Below are positions 38,101-47,608 of a DNA stretch of 64,000 bases, piece after piece. Source of the DNA: Carallia brachiata. Its lineage: Eukaryota > Streptophyta > Magnoliopsida > Malpighiales > Rhizophoraceae. The translations under genes were made by a program, and so were the position numbers. The notes beneath the pieces are model-generated. The model was given only the letters and a program-made list of their open reading frames with translations. It searched no databases and was not told the origin of the DNA. The DNA lies in assembly GCA_021464245.1 (NCBI GenBank), contig JADCRB010000016.1:15160526-15224525 (forward strand), written 5' to 3'. Position 1 is the first letter of the stretch, and every line of letters begins with the position of its first letter.

Positions 38101-38723
38101 TTGTATTATGATTTATCAACAAAACAGCAATAGCACCGCAAGAAGTAACTATTATTTCCTCTAATTTCAATGTGTGTCAATGTCATTTCGGTTGAAAGTC
38201 ACATAATATGTTAGAGCATGCCTTGTCCATCTATTCAAAAGAAAAGCCAGGAGAACCATGTATAAAACATTGTGCACAAACATCACCATCTCTACAGAGT
38301 GTGAATGGCCGCATGTGCAACTGTTGTAAGTTGTAAACAGTCTACTCCATCACCTACAATCTTAGTCAATTAGGCACACTAATTTAATGGCTTCATCACA
38401 TAGACATTAGTTTTTCTTATTACGATCAGATGCGAGTGAAATAAATCATGATTATTGATTGAACATTTATTTCTTGAATGATTATAAATATAAATCAATT
38501 ATCATATTAATATAATGTAATACTTTTTGTGAATCTAAGTCCATTCCGCGTTACCTCTAGATGTAACATTTCTTTTGATTTAAATTGTTAGTGACAGTTA
38601 TCTTAAGAATACTTGAGTCCATGAATACTGTCAAAAAAAATACTTGAGTCCATGAAATTTTTTGATTTCTAGCACCGCCATATCAACTAAAGTGATCATA
38701 ACAATTACAATAATGATTGCCAT
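35191..38723. other. intergenic DNA, no gene seen
   Basis: No gene recognised. 36565-36700 resembles parts of 56000-56110 and 61570-61690 (GAACTATAAGTTACA-type phrase followed by AATAAAAATA), so it is probably another old short interspersed repeat. Confidence 0.4.
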
Positions 38724-38823
38724 TAAACATATCAAATATGGCACGGCATAATTTTTTTTTAAACTCACTTATTTTATATTGTATCTTAACATGGTCTATT
38801 TATCTTTCATACCGTGTCGTGTT

Positions 38824-39618
38824 TGTAATGGGTAAATTTCGAGTTTAAAACAATTAAACTCGAAAATACAAAAATAAATTACAAATAAAAATTTAAAACT
38901 AAAAGAAAAATTTACGTGGGGTCGATTTCCGTAGATCCTCCGATTAGTGTTCCTTTCTTGACTCCGTCAAGGGCTGCACGAGCTTGATCTTGACAGAAAT
39001 AATTTCCACAGCTTTATCTTCAATTGGGTAGAATGAAACTGTATCTGATTTGAACGTTTTGACTATGGTTAAGAGCCGCAGAGACCTGATCTGAACCGAT
39101 CTGGATTAATTTCACCGAGAGTCGAAGGGACTTTTTCTCGGATGAGCTGCCTGGATTTTGCTGAGGGCCGTATGAGGTTTAATTCCAGCCGGATTTGTAG
39201 TAATTTGATATTTTTAGATCCATATTCTCATAAATTCAAATCTAGAGCGATCCGAGAATATAAACCTAAAAATAATTTTAGAAATGGAAACAGCAAATTT
39301 TTTGGGGGCTTACCCCTGAAATATGTCTCAAAAAGGAGTTAGGAGAGTATACTGCAGAGTAAAAGCATGTAGGAAAAGGAGAAATTTTTTTGAGAGATTT
39401 TTAAAATTTTCTTTTTCTCTCAAATTCTCTGAATTTTTTTATTTACAAATTTGCTAAATATATTTTGAACTGAAGGGCAAGGGCCTATTTATAGGACTCC
39501 TTTCCCATATGAACATCATATGGGAAAGGAATCTTTTTATAATTTTTTTTTTCTTTGGTCGGCGTTGCCGACTTTGAAATCGGCAACACCGACTTTGACC
39601 TTTTTTTTTTCATTTACA
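38824..39618 (-). repeat. 3' LTR of the Gypsy element
   Basis: 795 bp, from TGTAATGGGTAAATT to CATTTACA in plus-strand reading, matching 46811-47608 along its length. Reading into the element it adjoins the polypurine tract. Confidence 0.93.
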
Positions 39619-39635
39619 AATGCCCCCACTTCAAG
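39619..39635 (-). other. polypurine tract
   Basis: The minus strand reads CTTGAAGTGGGGGCATT immediately before the 3' LTR, a standard plus-strand primer sequence for an LTR retrotransposon. Confidence 0.75.
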
Positions 39636-40782
39636 GGTCGGTAAGGAAGAACTTTACAGACGTGATCCGCACCGAGTCTTGAAGTCCAGTTTGAAACTTG
39701 AGATGTTCTGATGAACATTGAACGTTGAAGTCTTCTAACTCTGACTATGTCTGCTGTTGTTGGATCGCAATAGGAACCCGATACGATCTTGAGAAAGTTA
39801 GCAATCCAGCCAATATAAAAATTGACTATCTGGCTCCAAGTGCGTTCGACCTTCCATAGCTCGCAAAGGCTGGCAAAGGTTCTTTGAAGTTCCAAAACTC
39901 TGGTGAGGATGATCCGGTAGGCAAAGAACTTGAACCTCCCCAAAAGGAAGGCCCAGCACTTTGGAACTTCAAAACCGGCACACACAGAGACTAATTGTAG
40001 TGATGATTCCAACTCTGCTTCGACGTAAGGAGAGTAGTTGGAACTTTCCTGTACATTGCCGCATCCAAAGGAAGATTAGGATGATTGTAGCGTCTCATCC
40101 CTCTGTGGTAGATGTGAACTAAGGAGAGTAGTTGGAACTCCATGACACCGATGACGTTGGAGACTGAGTTTCGAGGACTTTTAGGGATCTCTCGAGGAAT
40201 ACTACTCCTTCTTTTCTTAGCTCATGTGCCTCCAACTTCTTGATCAAAGAACTTCCTGGGACAAGTGCAGAGACTAGTCATTTTCTTTTGAGAAGAAGAA
40301 GAACTGAGGGGTGAGTATTATGACTCGGACATGCAGGATATATATATACATAACATAAAGAGATTTTTTTTTTTTGAAAAGTCAAAAAAAAGGTACGCAG
40401 AATTGAGTAGGGTCCTCCACGTCCCTTTCCCCATAAGAGACAAAAGAGGCAGCGGCTGATGCGGGTTACGAAAGTCGTTACCGTATGCCGCAGAAGTCGT
40501 TGTCGTGTGCTACAGAAGTCATTGCACCTTATCTTGTCAGCAGTCCTGGCGGGGCCCAAGGCGCAGCTCTAAGTCAAGCTCGGCCTCGTTTGGTGGGCCG
40601 ATGATGTGGATGTTGCTGGAGCCTCCCGGCTAGTTGATGCTGTAGGAATATTCTGAGAAGAGAGGCAAGGTTTCGCCGGAATGACTTCATTCTGCTAGAA
40701 AAGTTCCTCCTGAACTTAAGTACTTAGGAGGAATGAAACCTTGACTAATTCCGTAAGACCACCAGGACCAGTACGCATGCTC
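39636..40782 (-). other. element 3' region between the homeodomain frame and the 3' LTR
   Basis: Open frames exist on the minus strand (39614-40012, which runs into the LTR, and 40278-40559), but neither shows a domain. The phrase AAGGAGAGTAGTTGGAACT occurs twice (about 40026 and 40119). This is probably untranslated element sequence or decayed downstream parts of the captured gene. Confidence 0.35.
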
Positions 40783-41163
40783 CTATAAGTTACGGCTTTG
40801 ATCGTTATAGCCTGAAGAGACCATTTCCGTAGTAGAACTCGGACCTGCTTTATTTGAGGGCGAAACTGTACCGGTGGGATCTACTATCGGAACGGCAGAT
40901 TGTTCTTTAAAAAAAGCAGCTCTCAGTGTTGGTTTCTTCCTGCTTCTCCGATTCTGGAACCAATAAAACACATTTTTTCTTTTGATTGCCCCGAGCGGGC
41001 GCAATCGTGAGACAAGTTGATAAATCTGAGATGCATTAGGCATAATACCTCCATTGTTGTGGAAGACTTCCTCCAAAATTTGCAGTTGTACCATGGTTGG
41101 TTGCCATCTTGTGCCAGGTGACCTTTCTTCTCCCTTATCTTGAGGTTCTGCAACTGGTTCCAT
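40783..41163 (-). CDS. WUSCHEL-related (WOX-like) homeodomain protein carried in the retrotransposon
   Basis: An intact 126-residue frame (MEPVAEPQDKGEERSPGTRW onward). WOX proteins are plant transcription factors that control stem-cell niches and organ founding. Residues about 18-77 form a homeodomain: TRWQPTMVQLQILEEVF is helix 1, ASQIYQLVSRLRPLGAI helix 2 plus the loop, and KRKNVFYWFQNRRSRKK the recognition helix with the invariant W-F-x-N-R. The NVFYWFQN run and the long loop before helix 2 are WOX features. QLQILE recalls the WOX13 clade and FQNRRSR the WOX9/11 type, so the clade is unclear. No WUS box (TLxLFP) is seen in the 49-residue Ser/Pro-rich tail. The frame has no stop although neighbouring pol has several, which hints at later capture or selection. 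It lies between integrase and the 3' LTR in the same orientation. Expression is not shown. Confidence 0.82.
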   Translation of the reverse strand: MEPVAEPQDKGEERSPGTRWQPTMVQLQILEEVFHNNGGIMPNASQIYQLVSRLRPLGAIKRKNVFYWFQNRRSRKKPTLRAAFFKEQSAVPIVDPTGTVSPSNKAGPSSTTEMVSSGYNDQSRNL

Positions 41164-41250
41164 CTTTCTTGTGGCAGAGGAACAAAGGTCTGGTTTGTGC
41201 TGAAGATCGGTTGAGACTGATGCTAGGTTTCAAACTCAAACCCTTCGTTG

Positions 41251-41260
41251 CTTTTATATT
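41251..41260 (-). promoter_or_regulatory. TATA-like box upstream of the homeodomain frame
   Basis: The minus strand reads AATATAAAAG about 90 bases upstream of the ATG at 41163, a normal plant core-promoter distance. A second weaker one (GAGTATAAACTG) lies just upstream near 41280 in sequence resembling the repeat unit at 44957-45245. Confidence 0.4.
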
Positions 41261-41299
41261 TTTGGGCCGTTCACAGTTTATACTCATGCGGGCTAAGAG

Positions 41300-41670
41300 T
41301 TGGATTGGATTCTGAACTTGGGTTCTGGACTGTATCTGAAACTTGGAATTTTTGGGTTTTGGGCTTTGGATTGGATTTGGGTCGAGTGTTTGGGCTTTTT
41401 AGACTTGGATTTTTGGATTTGGGTCAAGTGTTTGGGTTTTGGATTTAGATTTTTGGATTTGGGTTGAGTGTTTGGGTTTTGATTCTGGACTTAGTTTTCA
41501 GGCTTTTGAGTTGGGCTTTGAGTTTTCTGAATTGGATTCAAGTGTTTGGGCTTGGATTTTCGGGTTTGGATTTTCGCTTGGACTTTCAGATCGGGACTTC
41601 CGAATTCTTTTTTTTTTTATTTTTTTTCTTATTTTTTATTGATTTTTTTTCTTTTTTTTATTTTTTTTAA
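41300..41670 (-). repeat. low-complexity spacer after integrase
   Basis: Plus strand consists of repeated TTTGGATTTGGGT-type words and a T-rich tract. The open frames it gives (Phe/Leu/Gly-rich, plus strand) are by-products of composition. The same type of sequence occurs at 45370-45700. Confidence 0.75.
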
Positions 41671-41688
41671 AAACATATTTACACATAA

Positions 41689-42600
41689 TACTGTTTCAAA
41701 AATTTACCATTGATCGGGCCGATTCGGACGCCTTCTTGATCTGACAACATGTAAGCGTTGTGAGTGTAGGCCTCCTACACTAAGTATGGCCTGTCCCATT
41801 TGGAAGTAAGCTTGTCACCACGTCGATACTTCATGTTGATGGGCCGTTGCACTGTAAGAACAAGATTTCCAACTTGAAAAGATCGAGGGCGGACCCTGCA
41901 GTTGAACGTGTTGGTGAGCCGGGCTTGGTAGCACTCAAGTTGCTGTTGTGCTTCGAGCCTCCTTTCATCGAGGGCTTCTAACTCATCCAGACGTAGGCGA
42001 GCATTTTCCTCTTCTGTGAGTCGTTCCAGAACAGCCATGCGCAGAGATGGAATCTGTGTTTCCAACGGCAGTATTGCTTCGACACCGTAGACAAGTGAGT
42101 ATGGCGTCGCCTGTGTTGGAGTACGGTAAGTTGTACGATACTCCCATAATACCTCCGAAATTCTGTCATGCCAATCTCTTTTGGATTTAGAGACTACCTT
42201 CTACAATAGATTGCATAAGGTCTTGTTGAATGCTTCGACCAAGCCATTTGCTGGGGCATTGTACATGGATGACTTATACGGCTTGAACTTGAATTTCTCG
42301 CAAAGTTTGTCGATCAAACTATTGTAAAACTACTTACCATTATCAATGATGATGAATCGAGGGACTCCGTAGCGATAGATCAGCTGAGTCCGGATGAAAT
42401 TAGCAACATGCTCCTTCTTTACCTCTCTAAGTGGAATAGCTTCAGTCCATTTTGAGAAGTAATCTGTTGCTGCGAGGATGTACAGGTGACTCAGGGATGA
42501 CTTTGGCAATGGTCTCACTAAGTGAGAGCCTGTTTTGCCTCTTCATTGCCTAGGCAGCGAAGTAAAACTCCATCAAAAGATTTTCGATACAGAGCATCCT
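41689..42600 (-). pseudogene. integrase part of pol, with nonsense changes
   Basis: Integrase inserts the cDNA into the host genome. The minus strand shows the catalytic core with HLYILAATDYFSKWTEAIPL (first Asp), a YGVPRFIIIDNGK block (second Asp) and ANGLVEAFNK (the Glu). The C-terminal part has DWHDRISE, RVRPRSFQVGNLVL and KLTSKWDRPYLV, ending near 41689. In-frame stops follow DNGK, NLL and PYLV. The N-terminal HHCC zinc finger was not clearly seen. Confidence 0.85.
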
Positions 42601-42871
42601 TGAGATATATGAAGCAGAGAGCTTGTCATTGAATTTCTGTCTTATGCCAACAATCTTCGGGCAGCTTTTCGTGCTGTAGATAGTCAATGATTGGTTGGCG
42701 TCAATCCTCATCCTCTGCGAGACGTACAGATACAGCGTTTGCTACTATAGTTTCTTCATCATTCTTCTGTGGCACCATCCATTTCTGGCATACGGCAACA
42801 ACTGTAGCCTGGATTTCTGACTTTGTAAGAGAAGTGGTCAAGTTAGCCAACGCGTATGCCTGAGTGTTTTC

Positions 42872-44308
42872 TCATCGAAGCACATACTCCAAAGTGATGC
42901 TTTCAAATTCATCCATTAGCTGTCGAGCACGTTGATGGTAAGGTGCAAGGTCCTCTTTCTTCACGTCATACAACCCTGTAAATTGGTTGATGACGAGTTG
43001 GTAATCTCCATGGACTTCTACAGTTGGAATCTTCATATCGACAGCCATTTGAAAACCAATGATCAAAGCCTGGTATTCAGCAATACTATTTGAACATAAC
43101 TCACAGAGAATGATAGCATATGGTAGTATTTGTCGTTGAGGAGTGACAAACACTATGCCGGCACCGGCACCATCACGCATTACTGCACCATCAAAGAACA
43201 TTATCCATAGTGGCAGTGTCTCAATGTAAAAGACCTCTTCATCTGGAAGATCATCTGCAAGGAAGTCTGCTAGAACTTGTCCTTTGACTGCTTTTTGAGG
43301 CACGTAGACAATGTCGTAGCTTTGTAGGATTACTGCCCACTTGGCAAGTCGTCCTGACAAGATTGGTCTAGATAAGATATATTTGACAGGATCAGCTCTG
43401 GCAATGAGACGTACCGTGTGAGCTTGCATGTAGTGCCTCAGCTTGTCAATGGCAAAGAACAGTGCTAGACATGTCTTTTCAATGGGCGAATAACTCAGCT
43501 CCGGACCGTTTAGTGTTCTGCTCAAGTAGTACAGAGCAACCTCCTTTCCCTGCTCGTTTTCCTGTGCAAGCAGGGCTCCCAAAGATCTTTCCTGCGCTGC
43601 AATGTAGAGAATCAACGACTTTCCTTGAATTGGAGCTCCCAGGACTGGTGGATTGGAAAGATACTTCTTTATGCTCTCAAAGGCTTTGCTGCAAGCTTCG
43701 TCCCACTCGAAGTTGACATCCTTCTTCATCAACCGATGGAAAGGTTGACATCTCCCAGCTAAGTTGGAAATAAAACGGCGAATGTAGGCCAGCTTTCCTT
43801 GTAGACTTCGCAGCTCGTGCAGGTTTTTAGGTTCAGGCATCTTTTGAATTGCCTCAACCTTTGACTGATCAACTTCGATTCCACGATGGCGCACCACGAA
43901 CCCAGAAACTTTCCTGATGTGACACCGAATGCACTTGAGAGGGTTCATTTTAAGCTGATGCCTGCGAAGTCTTTCGAACACCGTCTTGAGATCCTCGAGG
44001 TGGTCTTTGCGCTTCTTAGTCTTTACAACTAAGTCATCAACATAACATTCTACAATCTTGTGCAGCATGTCATCAAAAATTTTTTGCATAGCACGTTGAT
44101 AAGTAGCGCCATCATTTTTTAATCCAAACGGCATAACTTTGTAGCAGTATATACCTTTTGGGATGCGGAATGCTGTCAACTCCTCGTCTTCTGGTGCCAT
44201 TCTGATTTGGTTATAGTCTGAAGAACCATCCATGAAAGACAATGCTTCGTGACCCGTTGTTGCATCGACTATGATCTCCGTTATGGGCAATGGAAAGTCA
44301 TCTTTCAA
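42872..44308 (-). pseudogene. pol: reverse transcriptase, RNase H and second (archaeal-type) RNase H
   Basis: A 478-residue open part of pol. RT shows LSFMDGSSDYNQIRM with the first catalytic Asp (27) and ECYVDDLVV with the YVDD box (89-92). The first RNase H (about 232-350) looks catalytically weak: LILYIAAQERSLG lacks the usual Asp. The second RNase H (about 368-478) has WIMFFDGAV (D373), IAEYQAL (E411) and VHGDYQLVI (D435), the pattern of the additional RNase H of Tat elements. The frame ends at a TGA; past it, the usual NADALA block reads TQAYALA, so the fourth acidic residue is Tyr. The upstream stop at about 44320 is a CGA-to-TGA type change in the conserved VDFRDLN motif, so RT continues into 44327-44590 and further to about 44740. 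Confidence 0.93.
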
Positions 44309-44326
44309 ACAGGCCCTGTTAAGATC

Positions 44327-44745
44327 TCAAAAATCAACACATACCCTCAACTGTCCATTCTTCTTTCTTACCGGGACTATGTTGGCAATCCACGTTGGGT
44401 AGGTGACCTCTCGGACGAAGTCAGCATTGATCAGCTTGTTAACCTCCTCCTCGATCTGTAGAATGAGTTCAGAGCGAAACCGTCGTTGTGGTTGGTTGAC
44501 AGAACGAACACCTTTCTTTACTACTAGATGATGCACCGCAATTTTTGGGTCAAGTCCAGGCATTTCTTTGTAACTCCATGTGAACACGTCCCTGTATTAA
44601 CTTAATACCTGAACATATTTTTGTTCTTCTTCTACAGTAAGTAAAGCACTTACAAATGTGGGTTCGGGATCTTCTGGAAAGTCAAGATTGACCTCCTTGA
44701 GTGACATGTAATGCAGACATCCTGACTTCATCTTTTCTGTTTGAT
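44327..44745 (-). pseudogene. N-terminal part of reverse transcriptase
   Basis: Minus-strand translation gives the pre-RT segment (DFPEDPEPTFVSALLTVEEE, a stop, then YRDVFTWSYKEMPGLDP) and the RT palm/finger start with FVREVTYPTWIANIVPVRKK and QLRVCVDF. It is separated from the rest of RT only by the TGA near 44320. No protease or nucleocapsid zinc knuckle was found upstream, where repeats begin. Confidence 0.85.
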
Positions 44746-44956
44746 TGGACGAGCCTATCTTTGAAGCACTTCTGACTTAGGTTGGGTGTGTCCTTCCTCC
44801 TATTTAGGATTAATAAAAAAAAAAAAAAAAAAAGGGCTATCCTTCTGAACACATAGCGTAGGACTGGGATGGTGCTTGCAGATGGAGCCTCCTACAAGTG
44901 AAGTTCAGCTGGCTGTGGCTGCTTCTCACCTGTTAGGGTATGCATTGTTGTATTGT

Positions 44957-45245
44957 CGCCTTTTATACTCGTGCGGGGCAGGAGTGTTGAATTGTGGTGT
45001 TGCCTTTTATACTCGTGCGAGGCAAGAGTGCTGAACTGTGATTGATTGATTATCGCCTTTTATACTCGTGCGAGGCAGGGGTGTTGAACTGTGGAGCTGT
45101 TCGCCTTTTATACTCGTGTGAGACAGGAGTATTGAACTGTGGAGCTGTTCGCCTTTTATACTCGTGCGAGACAGGAGTATTGAACTGTGGAGCTGTTCGC
45201 CTTTTATACTCGTGCGAGACAGAAGTATTTTGTTGAACTGGTGAG
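44957..45245 (-). repeat. six tandem units, each with a TATAAAAGG box in the element's sense
   Basis: Units start at 44957, 45001, 45054, 45102, 45150 and 45198; the last four have an exact 48-bp period. On the minus strand each unit reads CTCGCACGAGTATAAAAGGC (with small changes), so a canonical TATA box follows an imperfect CTCG-CA-CGAG palindrome. The array lies between ORF1 and pol. Confidence 0.85.
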
Positions 45246-45700
45246 CTGTGGAGCCGGAGAGTTGGTGAGCTGCTGAGCTGTTGAGCTGCTGAGTTGTTGA
45301 GCTGCTGAGCTGTTTGGTGAGCTGTTGAGCTACTGAACTGTTTGGTGAGCTATTGAGCTGCTGAGCTGGACTTTGATTCAGGTTTTAAATTTTACCCTCG
45401 AATCTGGATTTGGATTTGGAATTTAGATTTGGACTTTGAGCCCGAATTTAGTCGAGTTTATGTTTGGCTTTGAATTTGAGTCGAGATTTGAGATTTGCCC
45501 CCGAATCTAAATTTGAATTTTGATGAAGGGTTCTGACAATGCACAAGAGCTTCAGACGTCTTTTTTTTTTTGCTTTTTTTTTGCACTTCTTTTTTTTTAA
45601 TCTTTTTCTTTTTTTTTTGAATTTTTTTTGGCTTTTTCCTTTTTTGTGCTTCTTTTTTTTTTTTTGCTTTTTTTAGCACTTTTTTTTAATATTTTTTTTA
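45241..45700 (-). repeat. short-word repeats and T-rich spacer
   Basis: 45241-45370 is built from GAGCTGCTGAGCTGTT-type words, 45380-45520 from GGATTTGGAATTT-type words, and 45560-45700 is a T-rich tract. The Lys-rich minus-strand frames here are translations of that tract and are not credible proteins. Confidence 0.75.
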
Positions 45701-45930
45701 ACATAACAGTAGTTTCGAAATTTACCTGCTTTATTGGGTCAGGTCGAAATACATTTCTGACCTGAAAATATGGCAGCATTTTTTTCGAACTAGATATGAC
45801 CCATTCCACTTGGAAATGAGCTTATGGCTGAGTCGGTACTCTCATCCTTCTGTTGGTCTGATTAGCTAAAAACTGTGCCCTCAAATCGAGATGATTGAGG
45901 GCGATCTTCGCGGTTGACTGCATCAGCGGG
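45700..45930 (-). repeat. diverged second copy of the integrase C-terminal end
   Basis: This segment aligns by eye with 41700-41930 in the same orientation: ATGACCCATTCCACTTGGAA matches ATGGCCTGTCCCATTTGGAA, and GATTGAGGGCGATCTTCGCG matches GATCGAGGGCGGACCCTGCA. Translation gives HKLISKWNGSYLV against DKLTSKWDRPYLV. Thus an integrase tail sits upstream of pol as well as at its end. Confidence 0.6.
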
Positions 45931-46537
45931 TTGGGCTTGGTGAAACCCTTTGTTGACGTCATCTATTTGCTGCCTTAATTCCTTCATATTTTCAATCAAC
46001 TGTGCATATCCGCTAATCAGCTGTGAATATCTGCGGTTTAAATCTGCAAACATTTTTTCTATTCTGGTGGTGTTGGTCAGCCTGACGTCGGCATTGGTAA
46101 ATGGTTCTCTGCGAAAGACTGTTGTAGAGGGCCCGTTTGATCTGTTGTTGAGCAAAATTTGATATTCTATAAAAGACTGGAGTAGAGGGATCTTCTTCTT
46201 CTGTGTTCGTTTGTTCAGAATAGGTCGGATTCTGCTGTTGGGCAAAATTTGATGCTCTACCCCTAACTTCGGTAGGGGTAGGTGATCGCCTCCTCTGTTT
46301 AGTGACAGAGTCACGTGAGAAATCTAACTGCTGTGTAAGCTGCAAGTCCTCAATTTTAACTTTGTTGGTGGCGAGGAACTTTGTTCTTGCGCGAGTCTGT
46401 GGACTCATTTGAGTAGCAAGAAACTGTGTCCGTCCGCGGGTTTGTGGTCTTGCGTACCCAATTAGGGTAGTTGATATAGGTAGTGGAGCAGTTGCCTTCT
46501 TTTTTGTAGCAGTGGTTGTACTTCTTTTTTGTGTCAT
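45862..46537 (-). pseudogene. ORF1 / gag-position frame, frameshifted
   Basis: The first coding segment after the 5' LTR. The start MTQKRSTTTATKKKATAPLP is basic; a repeated RPQTRGRTQFLAT / SPQTRARTKFLAT phrase follows, then a shift near 46150 into a frame with a helical, coiled-coil-like stretch (MFADLNRRYSQLISGYAQLI) and a tail that resembles the integrase end. No capsid or zinc-knuckle motif is recognised. Position suggests gag remains, but the identity is not proved by sequence. Confidence 0.45.
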
Positions 46538-46559
46538 TTGATATGCTGAACACCTGTTA

Positions 46560-46760
46560 AAAAAAAATTTTTTTCTACTTTTTTTTTACTTTTTTACCTT
46601 TTTCGTTTTTTTCCCTATTTTGTCTTTTTCTCTTTTTCTTTTTCTTTTTTCCTTTTTTTTCCTTTTCTTCTTTTCTCGGCTCTTTTCTTTTTTCCTTTTT
46701 TCCTTTTTTTTTTTCTTTTTCCTTTTTCCTACTGCTACTTTTTGTTTTTTTTTTTTCTTA
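46560..46760 (-). repeat. T-rich low-complexity tract in the element leader
   Basis: An almost pure T/C tract on the plus strand between the PBS and ORF1. It yields meaningless Lys/Glu-rich (minus) and Phe-rich (plus) frames. Confidence 0.8.
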
Positions 46761-46785
46761 AGGAACAAGAGATGGGAGGTGAAGA

Positions 46786-46804
46786 GGTCCCACCGAGCGT
46801 GCCA
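46786..46804 (-). other. primer-binding-site-like sequence
   Basis: The minus strand reads TGGCACGCTCGGTGGGACC six bases after the 5' LTR. Starting with TGG, it is placed as a tRNA 3'-end complement should be. I could not assign the tRNA species from memory. Confidence 0.55.
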
Positions 46805-46810
46805 AAAATT

Positions 46811-47608
46811 TGTGACGGGTAAATTTCGAGTCTAAAACAATTAAACTCAAAAATACAAAAATAAATTACAAATAAAAATTTAAAAATAAAAGAAAAATTT
46901 ACGTGGGGTCGATCTCCGTAAATTCTCCGATTAGTGTTCCTTTTTTGACTCCGTCAAGGGCTGCACGAGCTTAATCTTGACAGAAATAATTTTCACAGAT
47001 TTATCTTGAATTTGGTAGAATGAAACTGTATCTGAATTGGACGTTTTGACTACGGTTAAGAACCGCAGAGACCTGATCTGAGCCAATCTGGCTTAATTTC
47101 ACCGATGGTCGAAGGGACTTATTCTCAGATGAGCTGCCTGAATTTTGCTGAGGGCCGTATGAAGTTTAATCTCAGCCGGATTTGTAGTAATTTGATATTT
47201 TTAGATCTATATTCTCATAAATTCAGATCTAGAGCGATCCGAAAATATAAACCTAAAAATAATTTTAGAAATGGAAACAGCAAATTTTTTGGGGTTTATC
47301 CCTAAAATCTCTCTCAAAAAGGAGTTAGGAGAGTATACTGCAAAGTAAAAGCACGTAGGAAAAGGAGAAATTTTCTTGAGAGATTTTTAAAATTTTCTTT
47401 TTCTCTCAAATTCTCTAAATTTTTCAGTTTATAGATATTTGCTAAATATGTTTTGAACTGAAGGGCAGGGGCCTATTTATAGGGTTCCTTTCCCATGTGA
47501 ACATTATATGAGAAAGTAATCTTTTTATAATTTTTTTTTCTTTGGTCGGCGTTGCCGACTTTGAAATCGGCAACGCCAACTTTGACCTTTTTTTTTTTTT
47601 CATTTACA
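46811..47608 (-). repeat. 5' LTR of the Gypsy element
   Basis: 798 bp from TGTGACGGGTAAATT to CATTTACA (plus-strand reading), matching 38824-39618 with scattered, mostly transition, differences and small length changes in T runs. Confidence 0.93.

Noticed and set aside
39614..40012. 132-codon minus-strand frame next to the 3' LTR
   Set aside because: It overlaps the PPT and LTR edge and has no motif. An accidental frame in untranslated element DNA is more likely.
41248..41670. plus-strand frames rich in Phe, Leu, Gly and Trp
   Set aside because: They read through GGATTTGGGT-word repeats on the strand opposite to the element; nothing protein-like.
45042..45236. repeat protein with LLYSCETGVLNCGAVR units
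   Set aside because: The 48-bp unit is divisible by three, so any open phase yields a repeated peptide. It is antisense to the element and has no counterpart in LTR elements.
45458..45809. Lys-rich minus-strand open frames
   Set aside because: Translations of an oligo-T tract in the retrotransposon spacer; no codon structure beyond the simple repeat. The same applies to 46586-46835.
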